Of a stretch of DNA of 64,000 nucleotides, positions 34,582 through 46,795 are shown piece by piece. Location: assembly GCA_015680685.1 (NCBI GenBank), contig MNCI01025128.1, forward strand, positions 290,833 through 354,832, read 5' to 3'. The DNA is from Gnetum montanum (lineage: Eukaryota; Streptophyta; Gnetopsida; Gnetales; Gnetaceae). The position numbers and the translations under genes are program-made. The notes under the pieces are model-generated. The model saw only the letters and a program-made list of their open reading frames with translations. It was not told where the DNA came from and ran no database searches. The first letter of the stretch is position 1; the number at the start of each line of letters is the position of its first letter.

Positions 34582-34719
34582 GGATGCTCATGGTAGTGAT
34601 GATACCGGTCATACTAATATCTTTTGAAGTGGTAGCATATGAGCAGCAAAGTAACGTGATTTCGGTCATACTAATATCTTTTGAAGTGGTAGCATATGAG
34701 CAGCAAAGTAACGTGATTG

Positions 34720-35072
34720 ACAACTAAGTAACGTGATTGACAACTAGTGGATGGCAGCCTCCTCCTCTACCTCATCGTAACTGGAAGACCAACGGCATGA
34801 AGTTAGCGAACTATGCCGTGAGATTCGGTATCCTCTACCTCATCCTAACTGGAAGACCAACGGCATGAAGTTAACGAACTATGCCGTGAGATTCGGTAGA
34901 GGGGCGCAGGGCAGCAAGGGTGACGAGATAAACACAATCATCACAACCATTGACGGCAACCCACTGACTCCAAAGGTCGGCAGTTTGCGTTATGGTGTCA
35001 CGCAGAGAAAAGCCATGTGGGTCATATTATCGCCGACAGTGAGAAAGATAAAATTGAAATCCCTACCACCAC
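34720..35072 (+). pseudogene. Pectate lyase fragment, copy 1
   Basis: The frame reads NVIDN, then MKLTNYAVRFGRGAQGSKG, then NPLTPKVGSLRYGVTQ and MWVI. This follows the N-terminal core of plant pectate lyases (polysaccharide lyase family 1). There NVIDNCWR, a CAVGFG-type motif, GTLRYGV and PLWI occur in this order. The fragment ends soon after IKLKS, before the catalytic part of the beta-helix. It contains a 68-bp direct duplication and has lost the conserved Cys (NYAV). It cannot encode an enzyme. The family cleaves de-esterified pectin in the cell wall. Confidence 0.75.
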
Positions 35073-35099
35073 AATCTTTCTTCTTGTTGCTCTTCTTTC

Positions 35100-35586
35100 T
35101 TATTTTTGAATCTGCAACGTTTTGGTGCTGATGCCAATGACTGGAGGAAACGGAATTGTTGACAAAATAGCCGGTAGTACGTGTGTCGCGTTCATCTTCC
35201 TGCCATGCCAAGTGCTGTAGGTACCCCGTGTGTGCCGTCTTTTTCTCAACAACCGTAGACGCTTTCGGATCCTTTGCCGCCGAAGTCTCTCAGCTGTGCT
35301 TCCAGCAGCCATGGTCGCCTGCGCCGACGCCCGTTCCACAGTAGCTGAAGCTTCGTCCGTGCATAATCATCCGGCAGCTAACACGTTGCGCATCACTGTG
35401 TCAGTCACCAGATCGAACTGCATCTGTGGCAGCTGCAGCACGCGTCCGCCCAGAGCTACAGCCGCGGTGACCACCGACATGCCGTTCCTGCAGGGGATGC
35501 TGCTGTTGCAGTTGTAGGGGCTCTTCATCATCTTCTTGCAGGACAAACCATGAGTAGGACGGAGTTCCAGGGCTTTTGAACATCAT
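35100..35586 (-). pseudogene. Basic minus-strand frame, decayed copy
   Basis: The counterpart of the open frame at 53156-53713. It keeps STAERLRRQRIRKRLRLL but is broken by stops. The order relative to the pectate lyase and CNGC fragments is the same as in copy 2. The product is not recognised. Confidence 0.45.
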
Positions 35587-36849
35587 GAAGAGGAACTCCT
35601 GTTGCAGATTGGGAGCACGCCGCTGTTGCAGGAACAGTGCGGAGTGCAGCAGCGTGCGTCATGACTTGGAGATGAGGGAGGGACGGGTGTGCCATTAACG
35701 CGGAACCTGCGCTATAATGGTAATGGAAGCATCGTTTGGCAGTCCCAGAATGAGCGTTTCCAATTCAATTTCCATGTCATTGCGTGTTGGGCTCGGCCTG
35801 GCCATCATGCTCTGCTCTGCTCTCATCTAATCTAATCTTCACTGTGAAGAGGCTTCTTCTTAAGAAAAAAGTGAAAAAACACAGATTCTGCGTAATCTTT
35901 GCCGACGTGGCATGAGGATAGACCAGCAATTCGTACGCGGACAATGGAGGACACTCTGACAGTTTTTGTCATTTTGTTTTTTTTATAAATTAATTTATCT
36001 CGTGGAACAAGAGTTACAAGGTGTACATATCCCATATAAAAAGTAAATCCGTGCCGGTGAGTGAGGCTAGGGCTTTCGAACTCCCCTTCCCCCTCCTGTT
36101 TAGAGGGATAGCCGACATCCAGACATCTTTTCTAACTAAGAAAGTGAAGTAGAAGTGCTTTGAGAGTGAAAGGGATTTTTAGCTGTTATGAATACATTTC
36201 TTTGATAAAGGATATCACCTTACTCTAAGAAGTAAGCAAGTAAACCCCCAAAAAGATGTGCACAAGAGGTAAGCCTACTTCCCCAGCGACTTTTCTTACT
36301 TATTCTTACTACTGTATTGCTGGGACTGCACTGACTGGAATGAGCGTTGGCTCGCTAGACTGCTAACAAGAGACATTGCTTTCATCTCTTATTCCCCTTT
36401 CCAAAACTTGGCTTTGATTCGCTGAGCTAAATGATGTGTATTACAGGACTTGAGGGTTTTGTTTTTTGTCTTCCGCGCGTAGTTGACCACATTCAACATT
36501 TGAGCCCTTTCCAGCAAAAGAGTCAATATAGTTTCAACCTATGCGTTGGAGATTCAGAAATCGCATAAACTTTTTACGAAACTATATGTTTCGGAAGTGG
36601 GAGCATAGGAGTGGAAACAAAAGCATAAGCATGTATTCTAGAGACTTTTAATTTAATTTAAATTAAAAATAATGTTTAATAGTAGTAAAATGTGAAAAAA
36701 TTAAAAAAATATTTGATTTAAATATTTTATTATTTTGTAATTCACCTCCCCACTTGCAAACCTATCCCCAATCTTTACATATGCTTGCGTACCGACAATC
36801 CTTGATTCCTCACTTTGAAGAATTAGATTCATTTGATGAATAGGTTTTA

Positions 36850-37193
36850 ACAGATTTTGTAAATCCCATAAGTAAACATTTGTGCACTAGTTCCTTGGAA
36901 ACAATCCAGAACTTGTGAATTATTTTGCCAAATTAGCCATTTTAGATCATTAGAAAAATTTTCTCTCCACTACCACAATTAATAAAACCCATGCAAGTAT
37001 CATACTGAATATTTTGTGCATTTTTACAAGCATTCCATAAGCATTGATTTACTCTTTGAAGCCCAAATAGGTACCAACATGAACCAATTACGTGGCTACC
37101 CAATGTAAAAATGGAAAAGTAGATTAGAAAATTCGCCCATGTAGATTCAAAGATCAATCCAATTGATGAACTATTAGAAATTTGGCAAAACAT
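36850..37193 (-). pseudogene. Cyclic nucleotide-gated channel (CNGC) fragment, copy 1
   Basis: On the minus strand the frame gives GLIFESTWANF, then SHVIGSCWYLFGLQRVNQCL, and INCGSG. A frame shift later it gives CFQGTSAQMFTYGIYK. In plant CNGCs this is the region from transmembrane segment S5 through the turret before the pore. Plant family members carry the SCWYLFGLQRVNQCL string almost unchanged. The fragment lacks the pore, cyclic-nucleotide-binding and calmodulin-binding parts, so it is non-functional. Confidence 0.8.
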
Positions 37194-37751
37194 GCAACAT
37201 CATTATCTCATCTGGAGGAATAACAATTAACTTGTGGTATAATTCACTTGGTTGTACCATGCAGCTATGGGGTTTGTAGGGAGAAATTTTAACATTAATG
37301 TGACTATCTTACAATTTTAATGATGTTTTAACCCACTCTTTTTCCCTTAACCAACTTCATCATGCAAGCCTATTTAAGTTTGTGAAGATCTCCAAGAGCC
37401 ATCATGTTTCATGAAATGGCCAAAATGTGCCAACATTTTTGCCCTCCTTAAAATGCTTAAGAGATTTATGCAAGTGCTATTTTAAAATGAACTATAACTA
37501 AAGCTTTTTATTGAACTTTTTATAGTGGAAAATAGTAAATATTTTTGGAGGAAAGATCCCATTGAACTTATGGTTCAGTGGTATAAAAATCTCATTTTTA
37601 AGAAATAGAAATGAAAACTTTACAAGTGAAGCCATAGCATAAGCTATTCAGCAGAAGGGGAGAAAGTGGTCAAAGCGACCATTTTAGGAATCCTCTTGTC
37701 TTGGATCCTATCATACTTAATTTTTTATCAAACTCAAACTTTATTCTCTTC
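37194..37751. other. AT-rich flank of element C, no gene recognised
   Basis: The stretch lies between the CNGC fragment and the CTCTT target duplication at 37752-37756. It should be the continuation of relic G (47598 onward) interrupted by element C, but no G protein domain was recognised in it. Confidence 0.4.
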
Positions 37752-37756
37752 CTCTT

Positions 37757-38613
37757 TGATGAGTGGCGAGGTACCCTTATGTTCAACCATACGAATACAA
37801 GCGTTTCATGCACGATCCGGTCGAATTCCAAGGACTAAGTGCCTATGCGCCTTCGTGGAACAAGGACGGGTTGGTTGATCGTTGTCTTCCCAAACTTACT
37901 TGTATGTCATGATTGTATGGTTAAGTAAGCTTGAGGCATATGATTTTTATATCTTTTATGTTTTTATGTCCTGTGCTAATAAGGGAGAAGAGAGATAACT
38001 AAGTGACTAATTACTCATTAACTAAGTTCTAACTAATCTTAATACCAGCATCCGTTCTCACTTGCCGTACACATCCTGAACCAATGCAACACTACTGGGA
38101 TTACCAAATGCTAATCATTACTAGGTTACCAAGTGTTACATGCATGCTCAAAGTGATTGTACTGAGTGTAATTTAACGATTTGCTTAATTGATCAAAATG
38201 AATTGCTACGCTAATAACATAAATGTAAAGTGCATAAAATAAAATAAAATAAAATAAATGCATAAGAAAATAAAATAAAAGAAATGTGTAAGAAAATAAA
38301 TCTCAAGTGCTGCAAGGATGAATCAAAGAGCTTGTCTTTATTGCCGTACATAAGGTGTGCTCAGGTACACAATGCTCGAATAAAGATCCGTCCACTACAA
38401 GAGTTTTGCTACTTGACTACTAAAAGACTTCCTCCCCAATTGTGCGCCTAGGCACTATATTTATAGGCTTGGGAGCAAGTACTCTAATAATTAGAGTAAC
38501 CACTCTAATAATTAGAATAAACCACTAGAGTAACTACTCTAATAATTAGAATAAACCGCTAGAGTAACTGCTCTAATAATTAGAATAAACCGCTAGAATA
38601 ACCACTCTCATCA
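37757..38613 (-). repeat. 3' LTR of element C
   Basis: It runs TGATGAGTGG to CTCTCATCA. The minus-strand TATAAATA box is at about 38457-38466. Relative to the 5' copy it lacks about 46 bases near 38390. The purine tract on its outer side is at 38614-38628. Confidence 0.94.
38481..38607 (-). repeat. 34-bp palindromic array in U3 of element C
   Basis: Three to four tandem units of 34 bp begin CTCTAATAATTAGA. Some form the perfect inverted repeat CTCTAATAATTAGAG. The same array occupies the matching place in the other LTR (47459-47586). It sits upstream of the TATA box, where retrotransposon enhancers usually lie. Confidence 0.8.
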
Positions 38614-38985
38614 TACCCCCATGACTGAATGAAAACTCATCCTCGAGTTCCTTACAAAATATTGGGAAGACATGGGATTATTGACTAATTGACAACTAAC
38701 AGTGGAATGGGATGATAGACTCAATGTGCCCAGTGATGGATGAATAAGCATATTACATAATTTTGGTGAACACTTGTACATAAATGACATCCAAGCCTTT
38801 ATTTGGTAGCTTGTAGAGAAAGAGAGAGAAAGAAAATGAAGCGTGTTGCTGCCAATGCTAAGATTGCACCTTCCATTGTTTATCCATAGCCACGCCACCA
38901 GACTTGCTCTTTTCGTAAATGCTCCAATTTCGGTCCATCCTGAGTGCTTCCTCCAAGCCCAATTCATTGTTTGTATGATTGCCAT
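38611..38985 (-). CDS. Short 3' ORF of element C, function unknown
   Basis: The ATG at 38985 sits directly after TGTGTGCAG, as the ORF2 ATG of element A does after TTGCAG. It also shares the ATGGCA start. The frame is open for 124 codons, crosses the polypurine tract, and its TGA stop is the first three bases of the 3' LTR. The frame is also open 16 codons upstream. The product starts MAIIQTMNWAWRKHSG and has no recognised domain. It does not resemble the coiled-coil ORF2 of A and B, so it may be a replacement, a deep truncation, or a chance frame. It is unusual in being unbroken in an element whose gag-pol has decayed. Confidence 0.4.
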   Translation of the reverse strand: MAIIQTMNWAWRKHSGWTEIGAFTKRASLVAWLWINNGRCNLSIGSNTLHFLSLSFSTSYQIKAWMSFMYKCSPKLCNMLIHPSLGTLSLSSHSTVSCQLVNNPMSSQYFVRNSRMSFHSVMGV

Positions 38986-40551
38986 CTGCACACACAACAC
39001 AGTCACAAATAAGCAAGGATAGATAAACCACAATGTAGTTGATACCTTGCCTCGATATGAAGCACATTGGCTGAGTTGTGGTTATGGAAGAAATTGGTTT
39101 GGAGATTTATCATAGGTGACTATGCAAGCTGTAGGGGTTAGGCAAATAGTAAAATGGAGAAAATTAAAAAATTTGTGTTAGGGCCCCCATGACTAAGAGC
39201 GAACCTCCGGTAGCAATAAGATGGAAAAATATGAGAAATAAGAAAGATGGGAAAAAATAACAACGGCAACACCAATAAAATGGATGTCATGGATGGGGAT
39301 GAAACAAGAGATGATTGATTATAGGAAATGTTTAAGGAAAAGAACTTAACAATTTCACCAAAAAGGAATGCCAATGGATGCTCCCCAAAGTAGGCTCATG
39401 CCATTTATGCCCTAACAAACCCACAAACTAAAGAGTCCATAGGCTGTAGGAATGTCATTTGGAAGCAAGAGCTAAAAACTTACCCATAAGAATTCACCAA
39501 AGAAAAACAATGCATCAACTCAGAACGGACTAATGATAAAATTGGTAATGAGGTGGAAAAATGGGGAGAAAGATGGAGAAAAGAGAATGAAATGGAATCC
39601 CAAGAACAAGGTTGTGTAAAGTCCCTTGTGTATTTGATGGTTAATGTGACTGAGTAGAACTCATCCCAAATCTATGCTCAAACAAACCACATCCAGTGAC
39701 CTAGCATCAACACACTTGACCAATCCATCCACTTGAAGCAACAAGAATGCTTCCACAAAGAGTCACCACCATTCTGATAAGAGCGAGATGGAGAAGTAGG
39801 AAGCCAGAAAGGGCCTTAGTTACAGGGAACCTTTAGGCATGAATAACATGTCTTTCCAGTTCCATAACCAGTGCTTGTAGCCCATATTACTTTATTATGT
39901 CTAAGGGGTGTACTTTGAATTCTCACACTTTAATTTTTATTTTTTATTTTTTATTTTTTATTACATGAGAACCACACCATGAAAAGACTTATTTTTATTC
40001 ACTTAGCTTTCTAATTTTTGAACAATTTCAAAATAGCAGAAAACCTAAGAAAAAGCATCCAAGCACCCAAGAGAATGGCCAGCACAAATGCATCGAATCC
40101 CCTGGTCGTCACACCCTCTTCATCGTTTGAGTCTTTCCTTGGTTTGAAAAGTACCCAACCACCAATTCATTAAAAGTTTACTTAGAAAAAGAGGGATTGT
40201 ACAGTTCCAAGCCAAAGGAGACCATAGAGTTGTATGGATGAATGGATGGTGTGGACTCATTGCCTATTTTACCAAAAGAACCATACCTTAATATCAGCAT
40301 CATAATTCAAAGGTAAAAACCAAACATTAGCAATCAATATGATATAATTCAATCCACCATCATGAGCACTTATTGGAGGACAAATAAAAGTAAATCAAGC
40401 AATCAAACAAATAGTAAAAATATGAACGATGGTGTAAAAAAAAAAGAAGAAAAGTTGGAAAAATGTGTAAAACAAAAATATGTGAAACAAAAACATGTAA
40501 AACAAAAATGTGTAAAATAAAAATTCAAAAAGAACTGAGGGCCTAGAATGG
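38986..40551 (-). other. Spacer of element C with PPT-like and U-rich tracts
   Basis: The minus strand contains the U-rich tract (40435-40530, TGTTTTACACATTTTT type). It also contains GCTCTTAGTCATGGGGGCCC (39181-39200), which matches the internal purine tract of A and B. No GTATAC promoter module was seen and no conserved coding frame was recognised. Confidence 0.55.
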
Positions 40552-43500
40552 TTAGCATAGGTAGCCATCTCCCCCACAACTGAGTTGGAAGGAGGAGATT
40601 CAAAATAGTGAGCAAGGTTGTCCACTAACAGAGGTAGCATGTGTACTGGCTGTCCTAAGCTCATGAAAAGGTTTGGTTTGTTGCATGTTGACCAACAGTT
40701 TCTTGTTTGGGCTCTCAGGTTTGTATATTGTCATGGTCCCTGAAGGAAAAGTTGCATAAATAATATAAGGTCCTTCCCATAGTGTTTGAAATTTAGTATG
40801 TTGTGGCACATGTGTGGGATTCTAGTAGAGAACCTTATCTCCCGGTTGATATTTACCTTTCCTAATCCTTAGGTCATAACGTTGCTTCTTGAATGCCTTG
40901 TGCAATTCATTAGATGACAGGGCAGCTAGTCGATTTTCATCTAGCAAATTAAGGGTTACTAATCGTTGTTTTTGTGCTAGGTCAAGGTCAAGGTTGAGGT
41001 CACATGCCATGGATAGTATATGAAGCTCAGTTTGAATGGAAAGCATTAGTAATTTACTGTACACTAACTCATAGGGAGAGTAGCATGTAGGGAGTTTCCA
41101 TATGGAGTAGTATGCCCAAAGAGCATTGTTCAGTTTAGTGCTCTAGTCTCGCCTAAACTTGCTAATAGTTCTTGTCAATATTTTCGTAATCTCCCTATTG
41201 GTGACTTTAGCTTGACCATTTGCTGGGGGGTGGTATGGTGTTGTTAATTTTTGTTCAACCCTAAGCATTGCATTAATTTCTGAAAAGTAGCACATGTGAA
41301 GTGCATACCATTGTTTAAAATAAGTGCACGTGGCACACCAAACCTGTTTATGAGTTGTTGTTGAACAAATTATATAGTTGTAGATGATGTACAATCCTTA
41401 ACAGTAGCTATTTTTTCCCATTTTTTTAGGTAATCAACAACAACAATAATATAAGCTTTTCTATTGGACATTGGTGTAATTGGCCTCATAAAATCAATTC
41501 CCCAAATGTTGAAGGGTTCTAATGGTTGAATCCATTGTTGCGAACCCTCCATTTTAGTAGTCATTCCCCCATCACGTTGACAACTCTCACAAGATTGGAT
41601 GAAATGATGGGCATCCCGAAATAATGTAGGCCAATAATATCCTGCAAGTAGGATTTTGATGACTGTTCGTCTCCTAGTGAAATGATCCCCATAAGGACCC
41701 TCATGAGCATCTTGGAGAACTCGTAGTTGATCTATATTAGGAACACACCATTGAACCAAGCCATCAGGACACACTTTGTAAAGTTGCCCATTGATCTCCA
41801 TAAAGTACTTGGCTTGGTGAAGAAACTGTTGTTTCTTCTTAAGGGTTAACTCTTGTGGTGTTTGTTGGGTGATGAGATAGGTAAGAATGCTATTGTACTA
41901 GTTTGTCTCTATGGGTGATTGATTATTCACTACACTAGAAAAGAGGAATTCATCAAGGAAATGATCAGAAATTGGATACTCATCCTTTTTGCTGTTCCAT
42001 CGTAATCAAGATAAATGATTAGCAACTACATTCTCGGTGCCCTTGCGATCGATCATTGTTAAATCGAACTCTTGTAAGATTACAAGCCATAGTATGATAT
42101 GAGGGCTTACCATTGGTTTATTCATGAGGAATCAAATTGCACTATGATCTGTATGTATGTATACTTTATATCCCAATACATAGTGTCTAAACTTTTCTAG
42201 TGTAAACACTACAACCATTAATTCTTTCTCTGTGGTAGTGTAGTTAAGTTGTGCACTAGCAATACTTCTACTTGCACAGTGGATGTAATAAGGATGCTTC
42301 AAGTCATCTAATTGTGTAAGTACGGCTCCTAAAGCATAGTTGGATGCGTCAGTCATGATATGGAATGGTTTGGACCAATCAGGAGCTTGTAGAATGGGTG
42401 TTTCTACTAGCTTTTATTTCAGAGTTTAGAAAGCTAATTTGCTTTCCCTGGTCCACTTGAAAGGTATGTCCTTTTTCGTTAATTCCACCAATGGTTTGGA
42501 AACCTTTGAAAAGTTCTTAATATATCTCCTATAGTAGCCAGTATGTCCAAGGAATGATCGAATATCTTTGATAGTTTCCGGTTGATGGGTAATTTCTTGG
42601 ATAATTTTGATTTTCTTAGGGTCTACCTTTATCCCTGTGTGTGAGATTTTGTGCACTAGTACTATGCCTTCTTAGACCATCAAATGGCTTTTCTGCCAGT
42701 TCAACCTCAAATTGGTTTCTACACATCTTTTAACACTTGCTCCAACCGGTCTAAGGCTTGATCAAATTTTGCTCCATAAGTGGAGAAGTCATCCATAAAG
42801 ACCTCCACGCCATTCCCTATCTATTGTTGGAATATGCTTAGAACTAGTCATTAAAATGTTGCAGGGGCATTGCACAAGCCAAACGACATCTGTTTGTATG
42901 CAAATGTTCCCCAAGGACTGGTGAATGTAGTCTTGGCTTGGTCTTCTGGGGCTATTTGTATTTGGTTATATTCGCTATATCCATCTAGAAAACTATAATA
43001 GCGATGCCCTATGATGGTGTCTAAGACTTGGTCGAAAAATGGAAATGGAAAGTGATCTTTGAATGTTGCCATACTTAGTAGCCTGAAATCTATGCACACC
43101 CTCCATTTGCCTCCCTTTTTAGGCATAATAACTAAGGGGCTAACCCATTCGCTATCAGCAATGGGGTATATGAACCTAGCCTTGAGAAGCTGTTCGATTT
43201 CTTCCTTAACTACTTGCTTCAACTTAGGGTTCAATCGCCTCTGCGATTGTCTTCGAGGCTTCATGGAGGGGTCGGTGTAAATTCTATGTTGCCATATCCT
43301 AGGATCTATTCCAGTTAATTTGGGATATGACCAAGCAAAGGTTTCCAACCATTTATTTATTAACTTAAGTAGTTCTTCTTTCTGTTGAGGAGCAAGCTTA
43401 GCGTTGATAATTACCAACTTTCCGTTTTTAAGGAACGTGTATTCCATACCGGTGAGCAATGGTTTTAGCTCGAGGGGTTCCTGCTTAAATTTTTCAGGGA

Positions 43501-46500
43501 TTTCCAACTTCCCCCAATTGATATTTTCAAGGTTAAGACTTGGAAGTTGGCGATGGACTTGCTTTAATGCATCTATGCTATTGATGTAAGCACAAGTCAA
43601 ACCCTCAGTTGGTTCCATGCATATGAGCGAACTACTTTCTTGATTAGCTGTTAGCCATTGGGTGTCTTCCTGTCATGTGGCTACTGCATACAGACATCTT
43701 TATATGTTAATCACTTGTGAACACTGATTGCATGAAGGAAATGCTAAACTTTGCACAAACCATGAGCTCTGCATGCAATTACACCCTGTGTCATTGTATG
43801 TAATGCATGAAAATTTCTTCTTCTCAATCTTTCTGAATGTATTTTCCTTTGATATTTCTAGGGAAAGATCACAGATTCCTAGGCATGCGTCAATGGTGCT
43901 TATCCATGCTCTTCCCATTATGATTTGGAAGTCCCCCTTACCATTGTTTACCTGAATCACTAGGAAGTTAGTTGGGTACAACCACCCAAAAATAGTGGTA
44001 ATAATGTGTTCCACTAGTTCCAATGGCAAAGTGATGGACTGGTCGACCAACTCTAGATGGATGTTGCTCTTTTTCAATGGAGGCAGGTTCCAAGCCTTGT
44101 ACATTTATTGAGAAAACAAGTTGACACTGGAACTTGAATCCAAAAGAGCCTTGCACAGCACATTTCTAGTGATTTGTAAGTATATCAGAGGACTCCTAGG
44201 ATCAGAGAATTTCCTAGGAAGATGGCTAGCTTTGATCCAATTGGTGATGACATGTGTTAGCATGACCATATGCGTTGAGTGCAGTGATTAGGTTAAAGGG
44301 GGCTTCGAAGTTTTAATTGATATTGAGGCGTCTAAGGAATTAGCCACTTGTGATTGCAAGGGCTTGGTTAGAATGTTGGTTCTAAAGAAAGGTCTTTTTT
44401 TCATGTGATTGTTGGAACCAATAGTAGGTTGAGAGTTCATAGCCCTCATGGCATTACATTGCTGCAGCTGGGTAGGGATTTCACCTTGCATCACGGGAGT
44501 ACGTGATAGTGGAGCTATTGGTTGAAGAGATACAACTGGATGAGAAGGATGATATGCTTGGGGAATATCGCCTCTAGAAGAGGGAGTCCCATAATACTCG
44601 TGGGCTTGGTAGTGAGGATGAGGAGTGACGTGACTAGTAGAGTCATGTGGGGAGATTCGCTGCCACACGTAATATCCAGATGGGTCAGGTTGTCGGTAAG
44701 GATATTATTGCCTTGGTGATGGCATTCCCCATGATTATGGGTGCTACCATTGTTGATATCGCTCAATCGGTTGTGGTGGAGTTCCACTGGGATAATATGT
44801 TAAGGGTTTGTGGAATTGCCTTTGGTTACCTTGAGGATAAGGTAACCTTCAGGGTGTTTGCCTTTTGTTTAATCATCGGTTAAATGCATACACCCCAGAC
44901 TCTTGCAGATGTGAGATTACAGGGCAACATCCCTTAGGATGGTCATATTGACATATCTCACACCCACTATCATTGTTTGTTTCTAAATCCACGACCTCTT
45001 CAATGATGGCAACTTTGCCCTTAACCTTTCTATGTGCATGTTCAACCTTTTTCTTTTTTCCTTTCTCACTACCTTGCTCTCTAGACTCCTCTACTATTTT
45101 AAGAACAGCTTGAAATCTATTGTTTAGGGAATCCCGCATTTGGTCTACCTTTACTGAAACTTTTGATGTCATCTTTTGGATAGGAAAAGTTTTCCTATTC
45201 ACCATCTCTTCAAGTGGTGACTCTGCTTCATCCTCACAAAATCTTACTCCCCTCTTCTGAAGGGAAGGATCTCGGTTATACTCTTCCCAACTTCCTCTCT
45301 TCCGTAGCTCACCTTCTTCCTTAGCAACTTACTCCAATAATCTTTGAATTTGATGGAACCTAAGCTCAGATAGTCTTCCTTGGGCATAAGTCCCAAGGGT
45401 TCTTCTCATTTCATGCCTAAGCCCATCCATGAGATGGCATAGTTGATCCATTTGCGAATAACCAAGGCTAGGACAATGATGTAACAGTGCATAGTGTCGA
45501 CCCATGGCAGCATCCAAGGGTTCATGTCCTCCTTGTTTCTAGCCTTGGATTTGCTTTTGCAAGTTAGACACTCGACAATACGTTTGGTACTTGTCATTAA
45601 ATAGTTCTAACATAGTACTCCACCTACGAATGGATTCCGGTTCTAAAGACTAGTACCAGCTTTCTGCTTCTTTAACTAATGTTTGTGGGAACAACTTAAG
45701 TTTTTGCCATTTGGTCTCTATGTTTTGTAAGGCACACGCATCATGGAATGCTTGTAAATGGTTCTAAGGATCAGTGTTGTATCCCTCTTCAAATCGTGGG
45801 ATGTTGTTCATATCTAATCTCTTGATCCTACTATGTTTCTGATGCCTTGTTGGAATTCTAATAACCTTAGTTATGTTCAACATACTTCAAGTAGCGAGGA
45901 GGGGTTCATCATAATTGTCTCGTCCATGATGTCTATGATGCCTATGTTGTTCCCTACTCTCCCTTCTTCTATGTCATGACTCTCTAGAGTGCCCTTGTTC
46001 CCTTTCCTGGCTGTTTCGTCTATGACTTCCACTTTGCCTACCTTTATCCCCATGATCTTTTTCTTTATGACCACATCTGGATATTGAAGGAGAGGGTGAA
46101 GGAGATGATGAAGGTGAAGAAAAAGGAGAACCATCACCATGATGGTGTTTGCTACCTTCTCTTTTGTGGTCTTGGCCCCAATCGCAATTGCAATCAGAAT
46201 GTCCACCTTTATCATGATTTTATGTTCCTTTTTCAGATCCTTTGTGCCTATGGGTATCAGAACTTGGGTTATGAATAGTGGAATGAAGGTCTTGATACAC
46301 AACCCCTTGGCCAAAGTCAAGGGGAGGAACATCGTTGTGTGGGCGACTACCTGAGGTAGGTTCACCACCCTCATTTTAGATTAAGACATGTGGGGCATCC
46401 TAGGACCACTTATCCTTGAAAGACTTATGATGTCTCTCTTGTTGCAAGTCCCTTTGATGTTGTGCCTCCATGGGATGGTATTCTCTTGAGTCATGGTCTT

Positions 46501-46795
46501 GCACAATGTATTCAACATGTAAGTGCGGCATGCCAATTCGTGTAAGGGCATGAAGAAGCATGCTCGAGACTAAATGATCAGGAGGTAACACTATGTTACC
46601 TTTTAAGTCTCGCCAACGTAGTTGCTCATCTTGATAGAGGATAAAGGTGAAGTTTGGTATATACTCATCAGGATGAATATATACCACTTGAACTTGTTGA
46701 GGGACTGGCAGATCAACGTCAAGTGTATTACACCACCGACTATTTCCTATTTTAGACTTAGGCGGTGAGGCACTTTCGTATGAAGAAGGAGACAT
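40552..46795 (-). pseudogene. gag-pol relic of element C
   Basis: Gag starts at 46795 (MSPSSYESASPP) and keeps VYIHPDEYIPNFTFILYQDE in common with B and D. A CEICQYDHPKGCCP knuckle lies near 44960. Protease (about 43850-44150) has LLDSSSSVN and IIMGRAWISTIDA. RT is the best preserved: one open frame of 255 codons at 42851-43618 runs from the pre-RT to CNAPATF. FMDDFSTYG is just beyond it. RNase H is at 42030-42356. The integrase zinc region (41600-41801) has HHCC residues. The core carries NGQAKVTN, so the catalytic Glu is Lys through a single G-to-A change. The C-terminus has LWEGPYII. Several shifts and stops separate the domains. Confidence 0.92.

Larger units (their letters stand above)
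34582..37193. repeat. Multi-gene-fragment chimera, copy 1
   Basis: The segment is homologous to 52860-54260 plus 60202-60566. It contains a pectate lyase N-terminal fragment (+), a GC-rich stretch with a basic minus-strand frame, and a CNGC fragment (-). Relative to copy 2 it has about 360 extra bases at 36047-36405 and about 300 at 36555-36850. Three direct duplications of about 57, 20 and 68 bases at 34606-34900 are absent from copy 2. The class of element is undetermined because no terminal inverted repeats or Helitron ends were recognised. Confidence 0.75.

Noticed and set aside
36047-36405. A separate insertion element within chimera copy 1
   Set aside because: The 360 extra bases lack target duplications or recognisable ends, and copy 2 may instead have a deletion, so the direction cannot be decided.
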